Positions 49,361-61,039 of a DNA stretch of 64,000 nucleotides are shown piece after piece. The notes beneath the pieces are model-generated. The model saw nothing but the letters and a program-made list of their open reading frames with translations, was not told the DNA's origin and ran no database searches. Position 1 is the first letter of the stretch. Every line of letters begins with the position of its first letter. Source of the stretch: Argentina anserina (lineage: Eukaryota; Streptophyta; Magnoliopsida; Rosales; Rosaceae); NCBI RefSeq assembly GCF_933775445.1, contig NC_065874.1, forward strand, positions 8,265,001 to 8,329,000. Reading direction: 5' to 3'. The position numbers were made by a program, and so were the translations under genes.

Positions 49361-50102
49361 GCACAAAAATTTATTTAGTTTGATTAAGTACTACCATGAA
49401 GAACAAAGAGAGTAGCATTGATCGAAGACAGGTTTTAGAACTTACAGAATTCCTTTTCCTCTCGAAAGCAAGGTAGGGGTGTTGGCTCACAGTATTCATA
49501 TTAACTCCATGCAAGATTACGCATCATTCCTCCAATTGGTTCATACTTCATAGCACTTGAATAATTATCTAATCTCTAATTTTCTCTTGTTCCTTTACAG
49601 TTAGCATTATACGAAACACTTCAGGTTACATACGTCAAAGAATTAGTGAACTTAACCATTGTGTTATTAAACATCTGGTCAATGACTCAATGTTAATGTT
49701 GTTAATTAGTTACCTTTCCAAATCACATTGTTCACCCTCTGAAAACTATTAATTGGCAACAACGAAGCCATAATATGTAGCACGAAATCCATCAAGTAAT
49801 TTATAGTGCTCATGAATGGCACAAATGCATTATTAGTACATGGAACTTGGAAAGCCTGCGGTAGAAAGCTAGGAGACCTTACGATTACCAACACGCATGC
49901 ATGCAATGCCCTTCAAACTTTCCTATGTATCTGTGCTCTTTAAATCTAACAGCCTGCGGAGGCTGAAAGTTGTTATGATCCTTCAACTCTATATATACCA
50001 ATGTACTTTCAAGTGTGAGACAGAACGAAAACGCACCACAATCTAAAGATGTGGAAGTAAGGAAGCTGAAGAACTCTGAGAAATCTAGAGAGAAACACAG
50101 AT
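49361..50102. other. upstream region of first intact DUF2431 gene
   Basis: AT-rich spacer. The last ~100 bp are probably the 5' UTR of the gene at 50103, since similar purine-rich sequence precedes the paralog at 51815. Confidence 0.4.
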
Positions 50103-51110
50103 ATGGAAGAACCAGAGGTTGTATTTGCACCGGAGAAAATGATAAAGCATTACAGTAGCAATCAGAAGATACTGTTGGTGGGTGAGGGCAACTTCTCTTT
50201 TGCTGCTTGTTTAGCCAAAATATTTGGATCTGCGAAGAACATGGTTGCCACTTCTCTTGACTCCAAAGGTAACAAGAATGTGGTTTGATTACTGCTGCCT
50301 GCACATATGATATGTTTTGGAATTTTGAGACTGAACTTGTTCCCTCTGATGCTAATTGCAGAGTCTGTAATTGTCAAATACTCAACTGCAGCAGCAAGTA
50401 ACTTGAAGGAATTAGAGGACATGGAATGCGTACTCTTGCATGAGGTGGATGTCCACACCATGAGACAGCACCCTCTTCTAGTTGATCAACTGTTTGATCG
50501 CATAGTGTTTAATTTTCCTCATGCTGGTTTTGTTTTCAGGGAACATGACCAATTCCAGATCAAGTAAGTCTAAACAGAATGGATCAATATATGAACTGTC
50601 TTATTCAAATCGAAGTACTTTGAACTATTTCAGAAAATCGCTACGAAAGTGTTAATCTTCAAAAGGGCATTTGGCACTTCTAAAATCACTACAAATCAAG
50701 TCTTAAAATGATATTCACTTTATTCATCTAGACTAAAAATAGCTACTTAAATGCTGCAACATGAATTTTCCTCCGAGTAAGAATTGAATCATCGACTTTT
50801 TTTTTTCAGGCTGCATCAGGATTTGGTGAGGGGATTCTTTGCCAGTGCATATGAAATGCTGAATGAAAGTGGACAAGTTCATGTGACTCACAAAACCGCA
50901 TATCCATTCAATAAGTGGGAGATTGTGAAGTTAGCAGAAGAGGCTGGGTTATATCTAGTTGAAGAAGCAGCGTTTTCAATCTGGGATTATCCCGGCTATA
51001 TAAACATGAGAGGAAGCGGGCACAGTTGCGACCAAACATTTCCTGTTGGACAATGTAGCACCTTCAAATTTGTCAAGGCTCGGCGTCTTGAATTTTCATT
51101 TACCAGATGA
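50103..51110 (+). CDS. DUF2431/BMT5-like Rossmann methyltransferase-domain protein (At4g26485-like), copy 1
   Basis: Three exons 50103-50268, 50362-50563, 50810-51110 join in frame to 222 residues. The domain is the one found in yeast BMT5, which methylates N3 of a uridine in 25S rRNA; plant members such as At4g26485 are mostly uncharacterised. Visible: KILLVGEGNFSFA (first strand and cofactor loop, ~23-35), ATSLDSK, HEVDVHTMRQHP, FDRIVFNFPHAGF (the NFPH motif common to the family), HVTHKTAYPF and WDYPGYINMRGSG near the end. Phases and intron positions equal those of copy 2. The start codon sits where the paralog also starts. I cannot tell whether it modifies rRNA; the substrate is inference from the family. 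Confidence 0.9.
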
Positions 51111-51814
51111 TGATCTAAATAGAAAATCCTTGGACTTGTTTACAATAGCAATGTACTTGATTTGATTTCAAACTTAGATCACATTGAAGAAATGATTTCT
51201 TTCTTTCTCAGATTAAACTATTCTGAACTAGAGATGGAAGAACAACATTAAGGCACATTAAAACCAGAAAGGACCAAACAATGTTCAAATGGATTTAAAA
51301 GAACAAGTTGAGGTTTAAGGCAATATATGAAAGTGCTTATTGTTAAAAAATTGAACTACAGTATCCTGCTATTCATAGTCCATACTCCATAGTCCATACC
51401 GAAGTCTTGGTCTTTCAATAATTCAATTAACATAAAAATTCACTATATTTTAAAGTAAAGAACGCAGTAGTGTACTCCATTGCTTGTGATGCCAATTCTT
51501 TTTCGAGTTGGGTAGGCGTGTCGGTGCTTTGTGTTGCCTTATGTCAATTTCCTAGTCAATATCTGAACTTTTTTTTTTATCTTATTGTCTTTAAAAGAAT
51601 CAAGCGATAACTCACTAGTATGGTAGTAATTGAGTACAACAGAACAGAGAAAGTTACAAAAGCATAACTGAAGCGTCATCATGGTTTTTTATTCAAACAT
51701 CATTATTAAAGACATACAGGAATAGAGAAAATGTACCAAAGAGGCAAAGACAGTCCTCAAAAGTATGAAACTTGAAGAAGTCTAAGAAAACTAAACCAAA
51801 AGAAGCTCGAATCC
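51111..51814. other. spacer between the two DUF2431 genes
   Basis: AT-rich spacer with no gene. It contains the 3' UTR of copy 1 and the promoter/5' UTR of copy 2. Confidence 0.4.
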
Positions 51815-52755
51815 ATGGGGGAGGCTGTTGCAGACAGTGAACAGGAGAAACGGATTGTGCATTACAGCAGCAATCAGAAGATACTGTTAGTTGGTGAGGG
51901 CAACTTCTCTTTTTCTTCTTGTTTGGCAAAAGAATTTGGTTCTGCTACAAACATGGTTGCCACTTCCCTCGACTCCAGAGGTAATACTAATACGGTACAA
52001 GTTTTTTGTATCAATTCAATCACAGTACAATATATACTTCTGTCTTTGAGACTAAGATGCTTTGGATTGGTGCTAATTGCAGAGTCAGTATTGGCCAAGT
52101 ATTCAAATGCAGCACCAAGGAACTTGGCAGAATTGGAGGGCATGGGATGTGTTATACTGCATGAGGTGGATGTACACACCATGAGGCAACACCCTTACTT
52201 AAAAGATCTGATGTTTGATCGTATAGTCTTCAACTTTCCTCATGCTGGTTTCGTTTTTATGGAAAACCAGAAAAAACAGATCAAGTAAGTCTTAAAAAGT
52301 TACTTGGTAACGTCTATTTCTTGCCAAGATACCTAGTGATTTATCTTGTGATACTGTCAATTTGGACATTTATGACCTTTCAAGAATTTTGTTAGATGCA
52401 ACTTGTTAGAATTACTTGAAAACGGGAACATCATGTATACTTTTTCAGGTTGCATCAGAAGCTAGTGAGGCAATTCCTCAAGAGCGCATGTGAAATGTTG
52501 AAAGAAAGTGGAGAAATTCACGTCACTCACAAGACCCCATATCCTTTCAGTAAATGGGAAATAGTGAAGTTAGCAGGAGATTTTGGGCTATATCTGGTTG
52601 AGGAAGCCTCGTTTTCCAGAGGGGATTATCCAGGTTATCTAAACAAGAGAGGGAGTGGGAAGAAATGCAATCGCACTTTTCCTGTTGGTCTATGTAGTAC
52701 CTACAAGTTTGCTAAGCTACCTCTTCTTAAATTCTCAGAGGCAACACTCATGTAA
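51815..52755 (+). CDS. DUF2431/BMT5-like Rossmann methyltransferase-domain protein (At4g26485-like), copy 2
   Basis: Three exons 51815-51980, 52083-52284, 52449-52755 give 224 residues. It is a tandem paralog of the gene at 50103, with identical first and second exon lengths (166 and 202 nt). It keeps KILLVGEGNFSFS, ATSLDSRG, HEVDVHTMRQHP, FDRIVFNFPHAGF, HVTHKTPYPF and GDYPGYLNKRGSG. Differences concentrate in the N-terminal ~15 residues and the C-terminal tail, which lie outside the domain. No lesion is seen. Function is as for copy 1 and equally unproven. Confidence 0.9.
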
Positions 52756-53668
52756 TTGGAAAATAATTCTGACTTATCTGGGAAAGCAATGTTTGATTTG
52801 AGTTTGCATAGTCTCATGCTGCAGACCGTATTACTTTTAAGTAATTTACTTGTATGTATATACCTAGAATATCGCCAAGAAGCCCAAAAAAAAAATTTTC
52901 TATAAACAGTACCAGAACTTTCATTGTACAAATCGAAACCTCAAAGAATAAAGTTAAGGTGAAACCAAAGATATGAAAGATGCTGTGGTTTAAGGTAGCC
53001 TAATATCTGCAAACTAAATTCTTGTCATTATCGCATGAAAATTCAAGATACTGAAGTGTGCGTACTAGAAATCTAAAGAAATCTTTGTCCTTCAGTCATA
53101 AAATAAGCACAAATGAAAGGCCCAAAGTCAGAATCATTTATACATGTGAAAGAATACAGATCAAATTTATTCATTTTATTGTACATTGAAATATCATGAT
53201 ATTCCATTGTTTCTTGAGACTCCTCAATAAGTTTTTGCTACTTTGCTAGTCTATATTGCAGGCTGATTTACAGCAGATATTTGTCTATACTCTATATAAA
53301 ATTTTCCCTCACATAATTCTTATCTATACAACATTGGAATTGTTTAGGCAGACCTCAAGTGTTAGTCGAAAGTACTAATTCAAAGGTAGACTAACCTACT
53401 TGTTGGAAGACAATTCTCCATGTCGATTGTAGATCTGAATTGTTTACAGCAATGAGGCATGACAGCCGAAACTCGAAAGAATATGAATGCAATATAGAAA
53501 TAGGCCTTTCTGGCATCGTATATCTTTATGCTCCTGTCCTGTCAAGAAGCATACAGAGAAAAAAGGTGATTCAAGATTCAAGAATCGACATTCAACAAAT
53601 AGAACAATGCAGATTAGACTATAATACAAGCAAAAATTACCTTGTTCCACCTATGGAAAGAAGTCAAT
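52756..53668. other. convergent 3' intergenic region
   Basis: Spacer between the end of DUF2431 copy 2 (+) and the VIR3-like gene (-). No supported feature. Confidence 0.4.
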
Positions 53669-56600
53669 TTAATTTACTTTTGTTCCCCTATTTGCTGCCA
53701 TTGCTTCCTCAATACTTCTAATCACAACACTCAAACTGCTACGACTTTCTAAGGCCTTAACTGCAGCTCGGTGTGCATTTTTATGCCATTTAAGCAAATT
53801 GTACGACTGCAGAAGAGACCATCTTGCTTGATTTGACATCTAGATTATAACAATGAGAAATAAAATGGGCAAAAACTTAGTATCTATATGAATGAAATGA
53901 CACAACTACAGAAAGTCAGTCAAACAGATACCTCAGCAACAGATAAAGGGGGTTGCAGAAGAAGACAGACGCCCCTAAATAAATTTTCATCATTTTCTCC
54001 ACCCTCTGCCTCCTCATAAATAAGTGCTTCAGCAGCAATGCCTGCAAACAGCACCATGCAGTACCTGACCACAAATTATGCTAAGTTAGGTAAACACTTC
54101 ATACCTGTTCTTATTTGTATTTCCTGCCATGATACAAACTTCATCAAAAGAGATAAAAGGCAGAGGCAAACTAGGGGGACATATGGCATGTTACATGAAA
54201 CCTATTTACGATGATTTCTTCAAATAAGAACAAGGAAATTTCTAAATTCCTCGGTGATACCCAATCAGGAAGAATCTATCTTTTTCAATTTTGATATATT
54301 TACTCACGAAAAGTAGCTACGTCATCCTACACTCACGGAGAGAAATTACTTAACCAAGGGACCTGTACCTGCAATTTCATTTCATACCCACCTGTCAAAA
54401 GCACTACCATCAAGTCTTCCTTCAGCAAGGTCACTGGCCATTTTCTCGTCCCAAAACTGAGTTCCCGCCTACCAGAAAAGAAAAGAAAAAAAAAAGCATG
54501 TATATGAGCTCTCCATACTATCTACACAGCATTACACTTTCATGAGGCTACAACTATGGCACCCCTCAATTGTCTTCTTTAAATAAGTAAAATAACTGAT
54601 TTAAGGAAGAAGTCATTACAATGTAATTTTTCTTTTATATAACTTTATTGGTGTTGTATGTGTTTATCCCGTTGTGTTCCTAGCCACACATTAAACTAAG
54701 TCAGTTTTAAGAGAGCCAGCAATTCATTTATATTCAAAAAGAGTAATTTAACTCACTCATGATGTTTTTTTTAGCATATGTACAGGCAAACATTCATCTA
54801 GGCAAGTAAAAATTACAAGCATATCTCGTTATTGCTAAGTTGGTCATTGCTTGAACCAGTCTGATTGAGTTGTTGACTGTACAACATGCCATAGCAATAC
54901 ATAGAAGCAGAATTACCTGCCCTTGAATTCCCATCTGCACTGCAACAATTGGATCTAATATCACCCCACGAATTGGACAGCCCATTAGATAAGCTGCAAA
55001 TGTTGTAAAGGCAACCGGTTAATATCACATGGTTACGCTCTCACAAGGATCTACTTTAAGTAAAGTATGTTGTGGAACATAAAAATGTAATTTTACAGTA
55101 ACAATATTTAGCAGAGGTTTATTCCCCAATCGAAATCACATTAGATTCCTATTTTATAACATGAAATAACTTGTGCCAGAGAGATGTGTGTTTACCAGTT
55201 AGGAGATGCCCTGCTTCATGGATGAGGATCCGACGTCTATTTGGAGGCCAATAACTGGATATTTGAGCTAAGCAGCAACCACCAAGGAGGATAGAGTCAG
55301 CAAATGCTAGCCCCAATATTACTGTAAGGTTAGGCCTGATATCAATGCCTTGAGAAAGAAGGAAAGATAACCCGCCAAGAAAAGCAACCAGAGCAGGACG
55401 AGAACTTCCTGAGAGACCCCACTTTTTCGGAGCAAATTTCGATGCTGGATAACATAGAGTAGAAATAGAAAACAGAATCAAATCATTTGCTTCAAGACCA
55501 CAATGAGTAAGATCATACAATTCCTCTCAGGAAATAGCATCAGATAGAGATCGATTGGATATGGAACATTGTTGACAAGAAAAGTAACAAAATTCTCTTC
55601 TTTTTGCATAGAAGAACCAATTGAGCTAAATATCCAAGCCTTTAAAAACCATTTACGCTTTTGTTATAATCACCTTCTAAACCTGTTGATGTCTTCAACA
55701 CAGTTGGTGTAACATCGCGTGTGCCCTCCATTACTGCAGGGAAAAACAAAGAAAAAGCAATCAGAAAACAGCATGACATAAAGCCTTGAAGCCATTAAGT
55801 TTTATATGCAACCAAAACAAGCTTACAGAATGTGTATGTCAGAAATTAGTCATTACCAGGCATAAATCACACCTGATTCTGTTAATATCTAGCTAGATAT
55901 GATTACTTAAATAACTAGTCACAAGTCAGGGACTTGTAAACACATAATGAAATTGTCTATTACCATGTCCAAGTATAAATGGCTTCACAGTTCTGAAAGC
56001 AGACCTAAAAAGAAAATGACGGCTAATGCAAAATCAGACTTAAAATCCGGTCCAACAGCTAAACACCAGTTCCGAATTCTACTCTCAAGTAACTGACAAG
56101 TCCAACCAAACAACACACTTACACACATTACCAAATAAAAAGTTCCAATCTTTCGCAAAAGTAATAGTTTATAAGCACCAAAACTATGAAACAAGAACAA
56201 GTCTCAACTGACCAAACTATCAAACCACATTCCACACAACAACTGCATCAAAATAGAGACAATACCAATGTTCCTGAACCTCCCAAAATTGGGCAAGAAG
56301 CCTCGGTCCTTGAGAAACCCATAAGCTTTACCCACAAGCTTCATGTTGTCAGCATTGAGACACGTGTCCAGCACCTCCCAATCCCTCTCCCTCTCCCACC
56401 CGACAAAACCCACCTCCCGACTCGGCCGGGTCGACTCAGCAGGCAATGTCGACGACCCATTGACAATCTCAACCTCAACTTGTTGGGTTTGCCTGGTCTC
56501 GAGGGATTGCAGGAACCCAAGAGCGCCGGCGAGGTCCTTGCGCTTCACGGCGTCTTCGTACTCCTTCCATTTTCGGAGGGCTGATCTCGGGAAGGCTTGG

Positions 56601-56725
56601 CGCCTTGAGGCGCGAAGAGGGGGTATTTTGGGAAAAAGGAGGGAAATTTGAGGAGAGAAGTCAGAGAATGGAGTGGGAGAGAGGAAGTGAAGGAGTGGGT
56701 TGGGGTTTGGAGGAGCAAGGGCCAT
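53669..56725 (-). CDS. VIR3: chloroplast membrane metalloprotease-like protein (VIR3 type)
   Basis: Seven minus-strand exons 56725-56266, 55733-55674, 55444-55196, 54993-54917, 54468-54392, 54064-53932, 53839-53669 join to about 408 residues. The N-terminus is Pro/Ser/Arg-rich, as in plastid transit peptides. A hydrophobic region (LVAFLGGLSFLL and VILGLAFADSILLGG, ~190-230) precedes HEAGH (~249-253), a zinc-binding metalloprotease motif, then AYLMGCPIRGVILDP and FAGIAAEALIYEEAEGGENDENLF with acidic residues that could complete the site. The closest family I know is At1g56180/VIRESCENT3 and its paralog At5g27290; VIR3 acts in chloroplast biogenesis and its loss suppresses var2. The last exon ends SIEEAMAANRGTKVN. 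An apparent exon near 55940-56010 would break the frame and is left out. Choice between the two paralogs is not certain. Confidence 0.85.
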
Positions 56726-57105
56726 TAGAGATTGAAGAGATGAGACCGTTGGAAGCGGTTGGTTTGATCGTTAGGGCCTTCCGGGTTTATGATTATGCCC
56801 GCCCCTATTTAGAAACTACAGGATACTGTGTTCTGTTAAGTTGACTAAGTTCAAAGGTTAGAACAGGAAAACCAAAGTTCCATTTTGTTCTTTCATCTAG
56901 CTACTGTGTTTTAACAATGATAGACTTTTTTCCACCAAAAATTCTTGTATGCACGCCATGTAAGAAAACAGTATACCAGCGGATGCATGCACTACTGGTA
57001 ACGGGCTGTTGTGACTTAAAAAGGTCTCGAGTTTGAAACTTTGTGGATGCAACACCATGCGCTGGGAGAGTTAACCAATCTACGGAGACCGTCAAACACT
57101 CGGGA
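56726..57105. other. VIR3-like upstream spacer
   Basis: Promoter region of the VIR3-like gene up to the left target duplication CGGGA (57101-57105) of the following element. No clear motif. Confidence 0.4.
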
Positions 57106-58920
57106 TGTAACGACCCCAAAATTTCGAGCTTAAAAACTCAAAATTTTAAAGTCGTTAAACACAAAACAATTTCAATGAAATCGAAATCATTTAAATGCAC
57201 AGCGGATCATTACTGAGTTCTCAATACAACTCAGAAAACCAATTATTACAACCCAAATTTATAATTCAACATTACATAAAATGGAAATGTTATTCCTCAC
57301 AACTCTCACAAAACTCACAAATCAAACCACACCAATTTTCCCACAAAATTCCACGCAAGAAACCTCACCACAAGCTGGATACGAACAACTTCGAGTCTCC
57401 GGAGTCGTCTCTCAAACTCCACTAATCAACACCTGCGGAATTATCCCCTACACCATTGGATTGGTGCACTGGGATTGTAAACACAAACCCGGTAAGCTTA
57501 TAGCTCATATGAGTAAAATCAAAATATAATTCGCATAACAATATATACGAAAAATCACAAATCAACAAATATAAATGCCCTCATGAGTCAATGGACAGCC
57601 CATCTGGTTGTCCCAAATGAATATGAAATGAAACGCTCATGAGAAAATTAAGTAACCCTTCTGGTTACCCAATGCATTTATAATACGGGTACCAAGAACG
57701 CTGGTACACATCTGTTACCCCTCTCGTAATACACCGCCGATATTGGATAGCCACCCGCTACCCAACATCCAAAACAATCTGAGTACCCATGAGCAGATAA
57801 CCACCCGTTACCTCACATGCAGTACTAAGGCAGACAGACTAGAGCTCTAACTGTATCGTAACTTTCGCCCGGCCAAAGGCTAGGTTTCGACTTGCCAAAC
57901 ACGTACAATAATCTCACATCATATTGTACCAAACATCAGGTCCGAAGACAAATCACATTTTAACAATCTTAATGTTAAAATCACGTACAATAATCTCACA
58001 TCATATTGTACCAATCAAAATCACATGCTCGTTATATCTTGTCATCAAAATGACATCATCACAATAAATCATAACAGTATACTATATAGCAAACTATATA
58101 TATATATATATGTATTTATTTACCATTTATAAAATGCATATATATATAATCCACTATATCATATACATGTCATAATTTATAAACACGTCCGAAGACAAAA
58201 CGTTTAACAAACCCCATTTTAAAATCACAAGCTCGTCATCGAAATGACCTATTTCAAATGAATTCATAACAGTATATATTATAGCAAACCATATATATAT
58301 GTACTTATTACCATTTATACAATATATATATAATCCATTATATTGTATACATGTCGTATTTCAATATTTAAAACTCTTGCAAAAATCTTGGAATCACCAC
58401 AAGGGTAGATTCGTAAATATGTGAGATTTTACTCACCTTATCGAGTCGAGTGTAATCCCACAATTTCCGAAGATAATTTTTTTCTTCGCTTTATAGATCA
58501 CCTTGAAAAGATAAGAAAAGAATTTAGAAACGTTTCGTAAACCTTTAAATGCCGAAACAGTAATAATCGGTTACTGTTCAGCAATTTTCGGTTTTACGAA
58601 TTTACTGTTCACGGTGACTATTTGCGGTTACTATTCACTCTATTGTTCATGTATTACTGTTCAAATACACAATTAATACATATTTATGTACGTATACATA
58701 CGGTTTCTGTACGTATACATAATGTTTACATATTTCTGTACGTATACATACTATTCAAATGTAAATACAATCTTTACAATTTACTTTTTTTACAATTACT
58801 GAAAATAATTTATATTTACATTTAATTACATTTACCGTACGTAAAATTAAATTTACATTTAACGTACGTAAATAAAATTTACATTTACATTTACCGTACG
58901 TAAGTAAATTACCTAAATAC
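57106..58920 (+). repeat. left long direct repeat (5' LTR, end lost)
   Basis: Closely similar to 59142 onward, including the block around AACGCTGGTACACATCTGTT and the CACGTACAATAATCTCACAT hairpin units. Its 3' end diverges into ACGTAAAT-rich sequence and does not reach the LTR end seen in the right copy. Confidence 0.7.
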
Positions 58921-58950
58921 CCTTCTGGAATCACTGTTCACACAGCCGCC

Positions 58951-59046
58951 TCACGTGGCGGCGCGTGGGGTGCACGCGCCACCTCCGGCAGGCCGCGCGT
59001 GGCGCTCACGCGCCACTCACTGTGGCAGCGCGTGGGGCACACGCGC
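58951..59046. repeat. three tandem GC-rich hairpin units
   Basis: Units at 58960-58980, 58995-59013 and 59028-59046 each consist of GCGCGTG, a short loop, and CACGCGC, repeated with a period of 33-35 bp. They are extremely GC-rich compared with the flanks. A G-box core CACGTG sits just before (58952-58957). Confidence 0.75.
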
Positions 59047-59141
59047 CGACACTAACCATGGCGCGTATGACGCCACCGCCACCCCAAATCCATCCTCATT
59101 TCTTCCTCCGCCTTTCCCACGGCCCAAGGCTACCCCTCCAC

Positions 59142-61034
59142 TGTAACGACCCCAAAATTTGGAGCTTAAAAACTCAAAATTCTAAAGTCGTTAAACACAA
59201 AATAATCTCAATAAAATCGAAATCATTTAAGTGCACAGCGGATCATCACTGAGTTATCAATACAACTCAGAAAACCAATTATTACAACCCAAATTTATAA
59301 TTTACATTACGTAAGTTGGAATGTAATAATCCTCACAATCTCTCACAAAATAATCACACAAAATCCTCACACAAGCTGGAGGTAAATCACTTCAAGTCCT
59401 CTGAGCGGTCCGTCAATTCCCGCTAATCTACACCTGCGGAGTCATCCACTACACCATCGAATTGGTGCACCGGGATTGTAAACACAAACCCGGTAAGCTT
59501 TACAGCTCGTATGAGTAAAATCAAAATATAATTCGCATATCAAAATATACGAAAGATCACAAAACAACAAATATAAATGCCCTCATGAGTCACTCGTCAG
59601 CCCATCTGGTTGACCCAAAGAAATATGAAATAAAACGTTCATGAGGAAATTAAGTAACCCTTCTGGTTACCCAATGCATTTATAATACGGGTACCAAGAA
59701 CGCTGGTACACATCTGTTACCCCTCTCGTAATAAACCGTTGATATTGGATAGCCACCCGCTACCCAACATCCAAAATACACCGAGTACCCATGAGCAGAT
59801 AACCACCCGTTACCTCGCATGCAGTACTAAGGCAGACAGACTAGAGCTCTAACTGTATCGTAACTTTCGCCCGGCCAAAGGCTAGGTTTCGACTTGCCAA
59901 ACACGTACAATAATCTCACATCATATTGTACCAAAAATCAGGTCCGAAGACAATTCACATTTTAACAATCTCAATGTTAAAAATCACGTACAATAATCAC
60001 ACATCATATTGTACCACACATCTCGTCCGAAGACAAATCACCATTTTTAACATTCTCCGTGATAAAATCATGTACAAAAATCACTCATCATATTGTACGT
60101 TTTAAAACTTTCACGATATCACCACAATAAAAATCATAACAGTATATTATATAGCAAACTATATATATTCGTATTTATTACCATTCATACAATATATACA
60201 TAGTTCACTATATCCTATACATGTCATATTTCATAAACACCTGAAGAATTACGTACAATACTCTCACATCATATTGTACCATTTAAATCACATACTCATG
60301 CACAATTTTCCGTCACCGAAATGACTATTTTTAATGAATTAATAACAGTACGTAATTTAATGAACTATATATATATGTACTTATTACCATTATACTGTAT
60401 ATATGTAGTCCACTAAATTATATACATGTTGTAATTCATTTGATAATCACACTTGCAAAAATGTTGAATCACCACGAGGGTAGATTCGTAATTCAGTGAG
60501 ATTTTACTCACCTTATCGACTCGAGCGTAATTCACAATTCCCGATGATAATTCCTTTCCTCGATTTAACGATCACCTTGAAAAGACAAGAAAATAATTTA
60601 AAATAGTTTCGTAAACCTTTAAATGCCGAAACAGTAATAATCGGTTACTGTTCAGCAATTTTCGGTTTTACGAAATTACTGTTCGGTGTCACTGTTCACT
60701 GTTACTATTCCCGGATACTGTACATTTAAGCAATTAATACGTATTTCTGTACGTATAAATATTATATACGTATTTCTGTACGTATAAATATTATATACGT
60801 ATTTCTGTACGTATAATTATTAATACGTATTTCTGTACGTATAAATATTAATATGTATTTCTGTACGTATAAATATTAATACGTATTTCTGTACGTATAA
60901 ATATTAATACGTATTTCTGTACGTATAAATATTAATACGTATTTCTGTACGTATACGTACGACTTAATCGAACTTCACAACTTAATAAAATTTAAATTAA
61001 ACCAAATATTGTTTTGAAATTTAGGGTTATTACA
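59142..61034 (+). repeat. right long direct repeat (3' LTR)
   Basis: 1,893 bp from TGTAACGACC to GGGTTATTACA. It contains the hairpin units and, near its end, an expanded 28-bp minisatellite. Confidence 0.75.
60733..60957. repeat. 28-bp minisatellite
   Basis: About eight copies of a 28-29 bp unit containing ACGTATTTCTGTACGTATAA, nearly identical to each other. The matching part of the left repeat (about 58676-58755) has only two or three loose copies. Recent local expansion. Confidence 0.9.
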
Positions 61035-61039
61035 CGGGA

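Larger units (their letters stand above)
57106..61034 (+). mobile_element. non-autonomous LTR-type element (LARD-like) with target duplication
   Basis: A 3,929-bp element bounded by TGTAACGACC at the left and GGGTTATTACA at the right, which are near inverted repeats of each other as LTR ends are. CGGGA flanks it on both sides (57101-57105 and 61035-61039). It has two long direct repeats, 57106-about 58920 and 59142-61034, both starting TGTAACGACCCCAAAATTT. The left repeat lacks the TTATTACA end and grades into a GC-rich 220-bp tail, taken as the remnant of the internal region. No protein domain is present. Long non-coding LTRs suggest a LARD-like derivative of a Ty3-type element; the superfamily is inference. 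Confidence 0.7.

Noticed and set aside
55925..56015. Candidate extra exon of the VIR3-like gene (reads RTVKPFILGH)
   Set aside because: It has splice-like ends, but its entry phase does not fit exon 1, while joining exon 1 directly to 55733 is in phase and matches the family.
57106..61034. Repeated arrays here as a CRISPR or centromeric satellite
   Set aside because: The repeats are imperfect, few in number and contained within a bordered LTR-type element; CRISPR does not occur in plant nuclear DNA.
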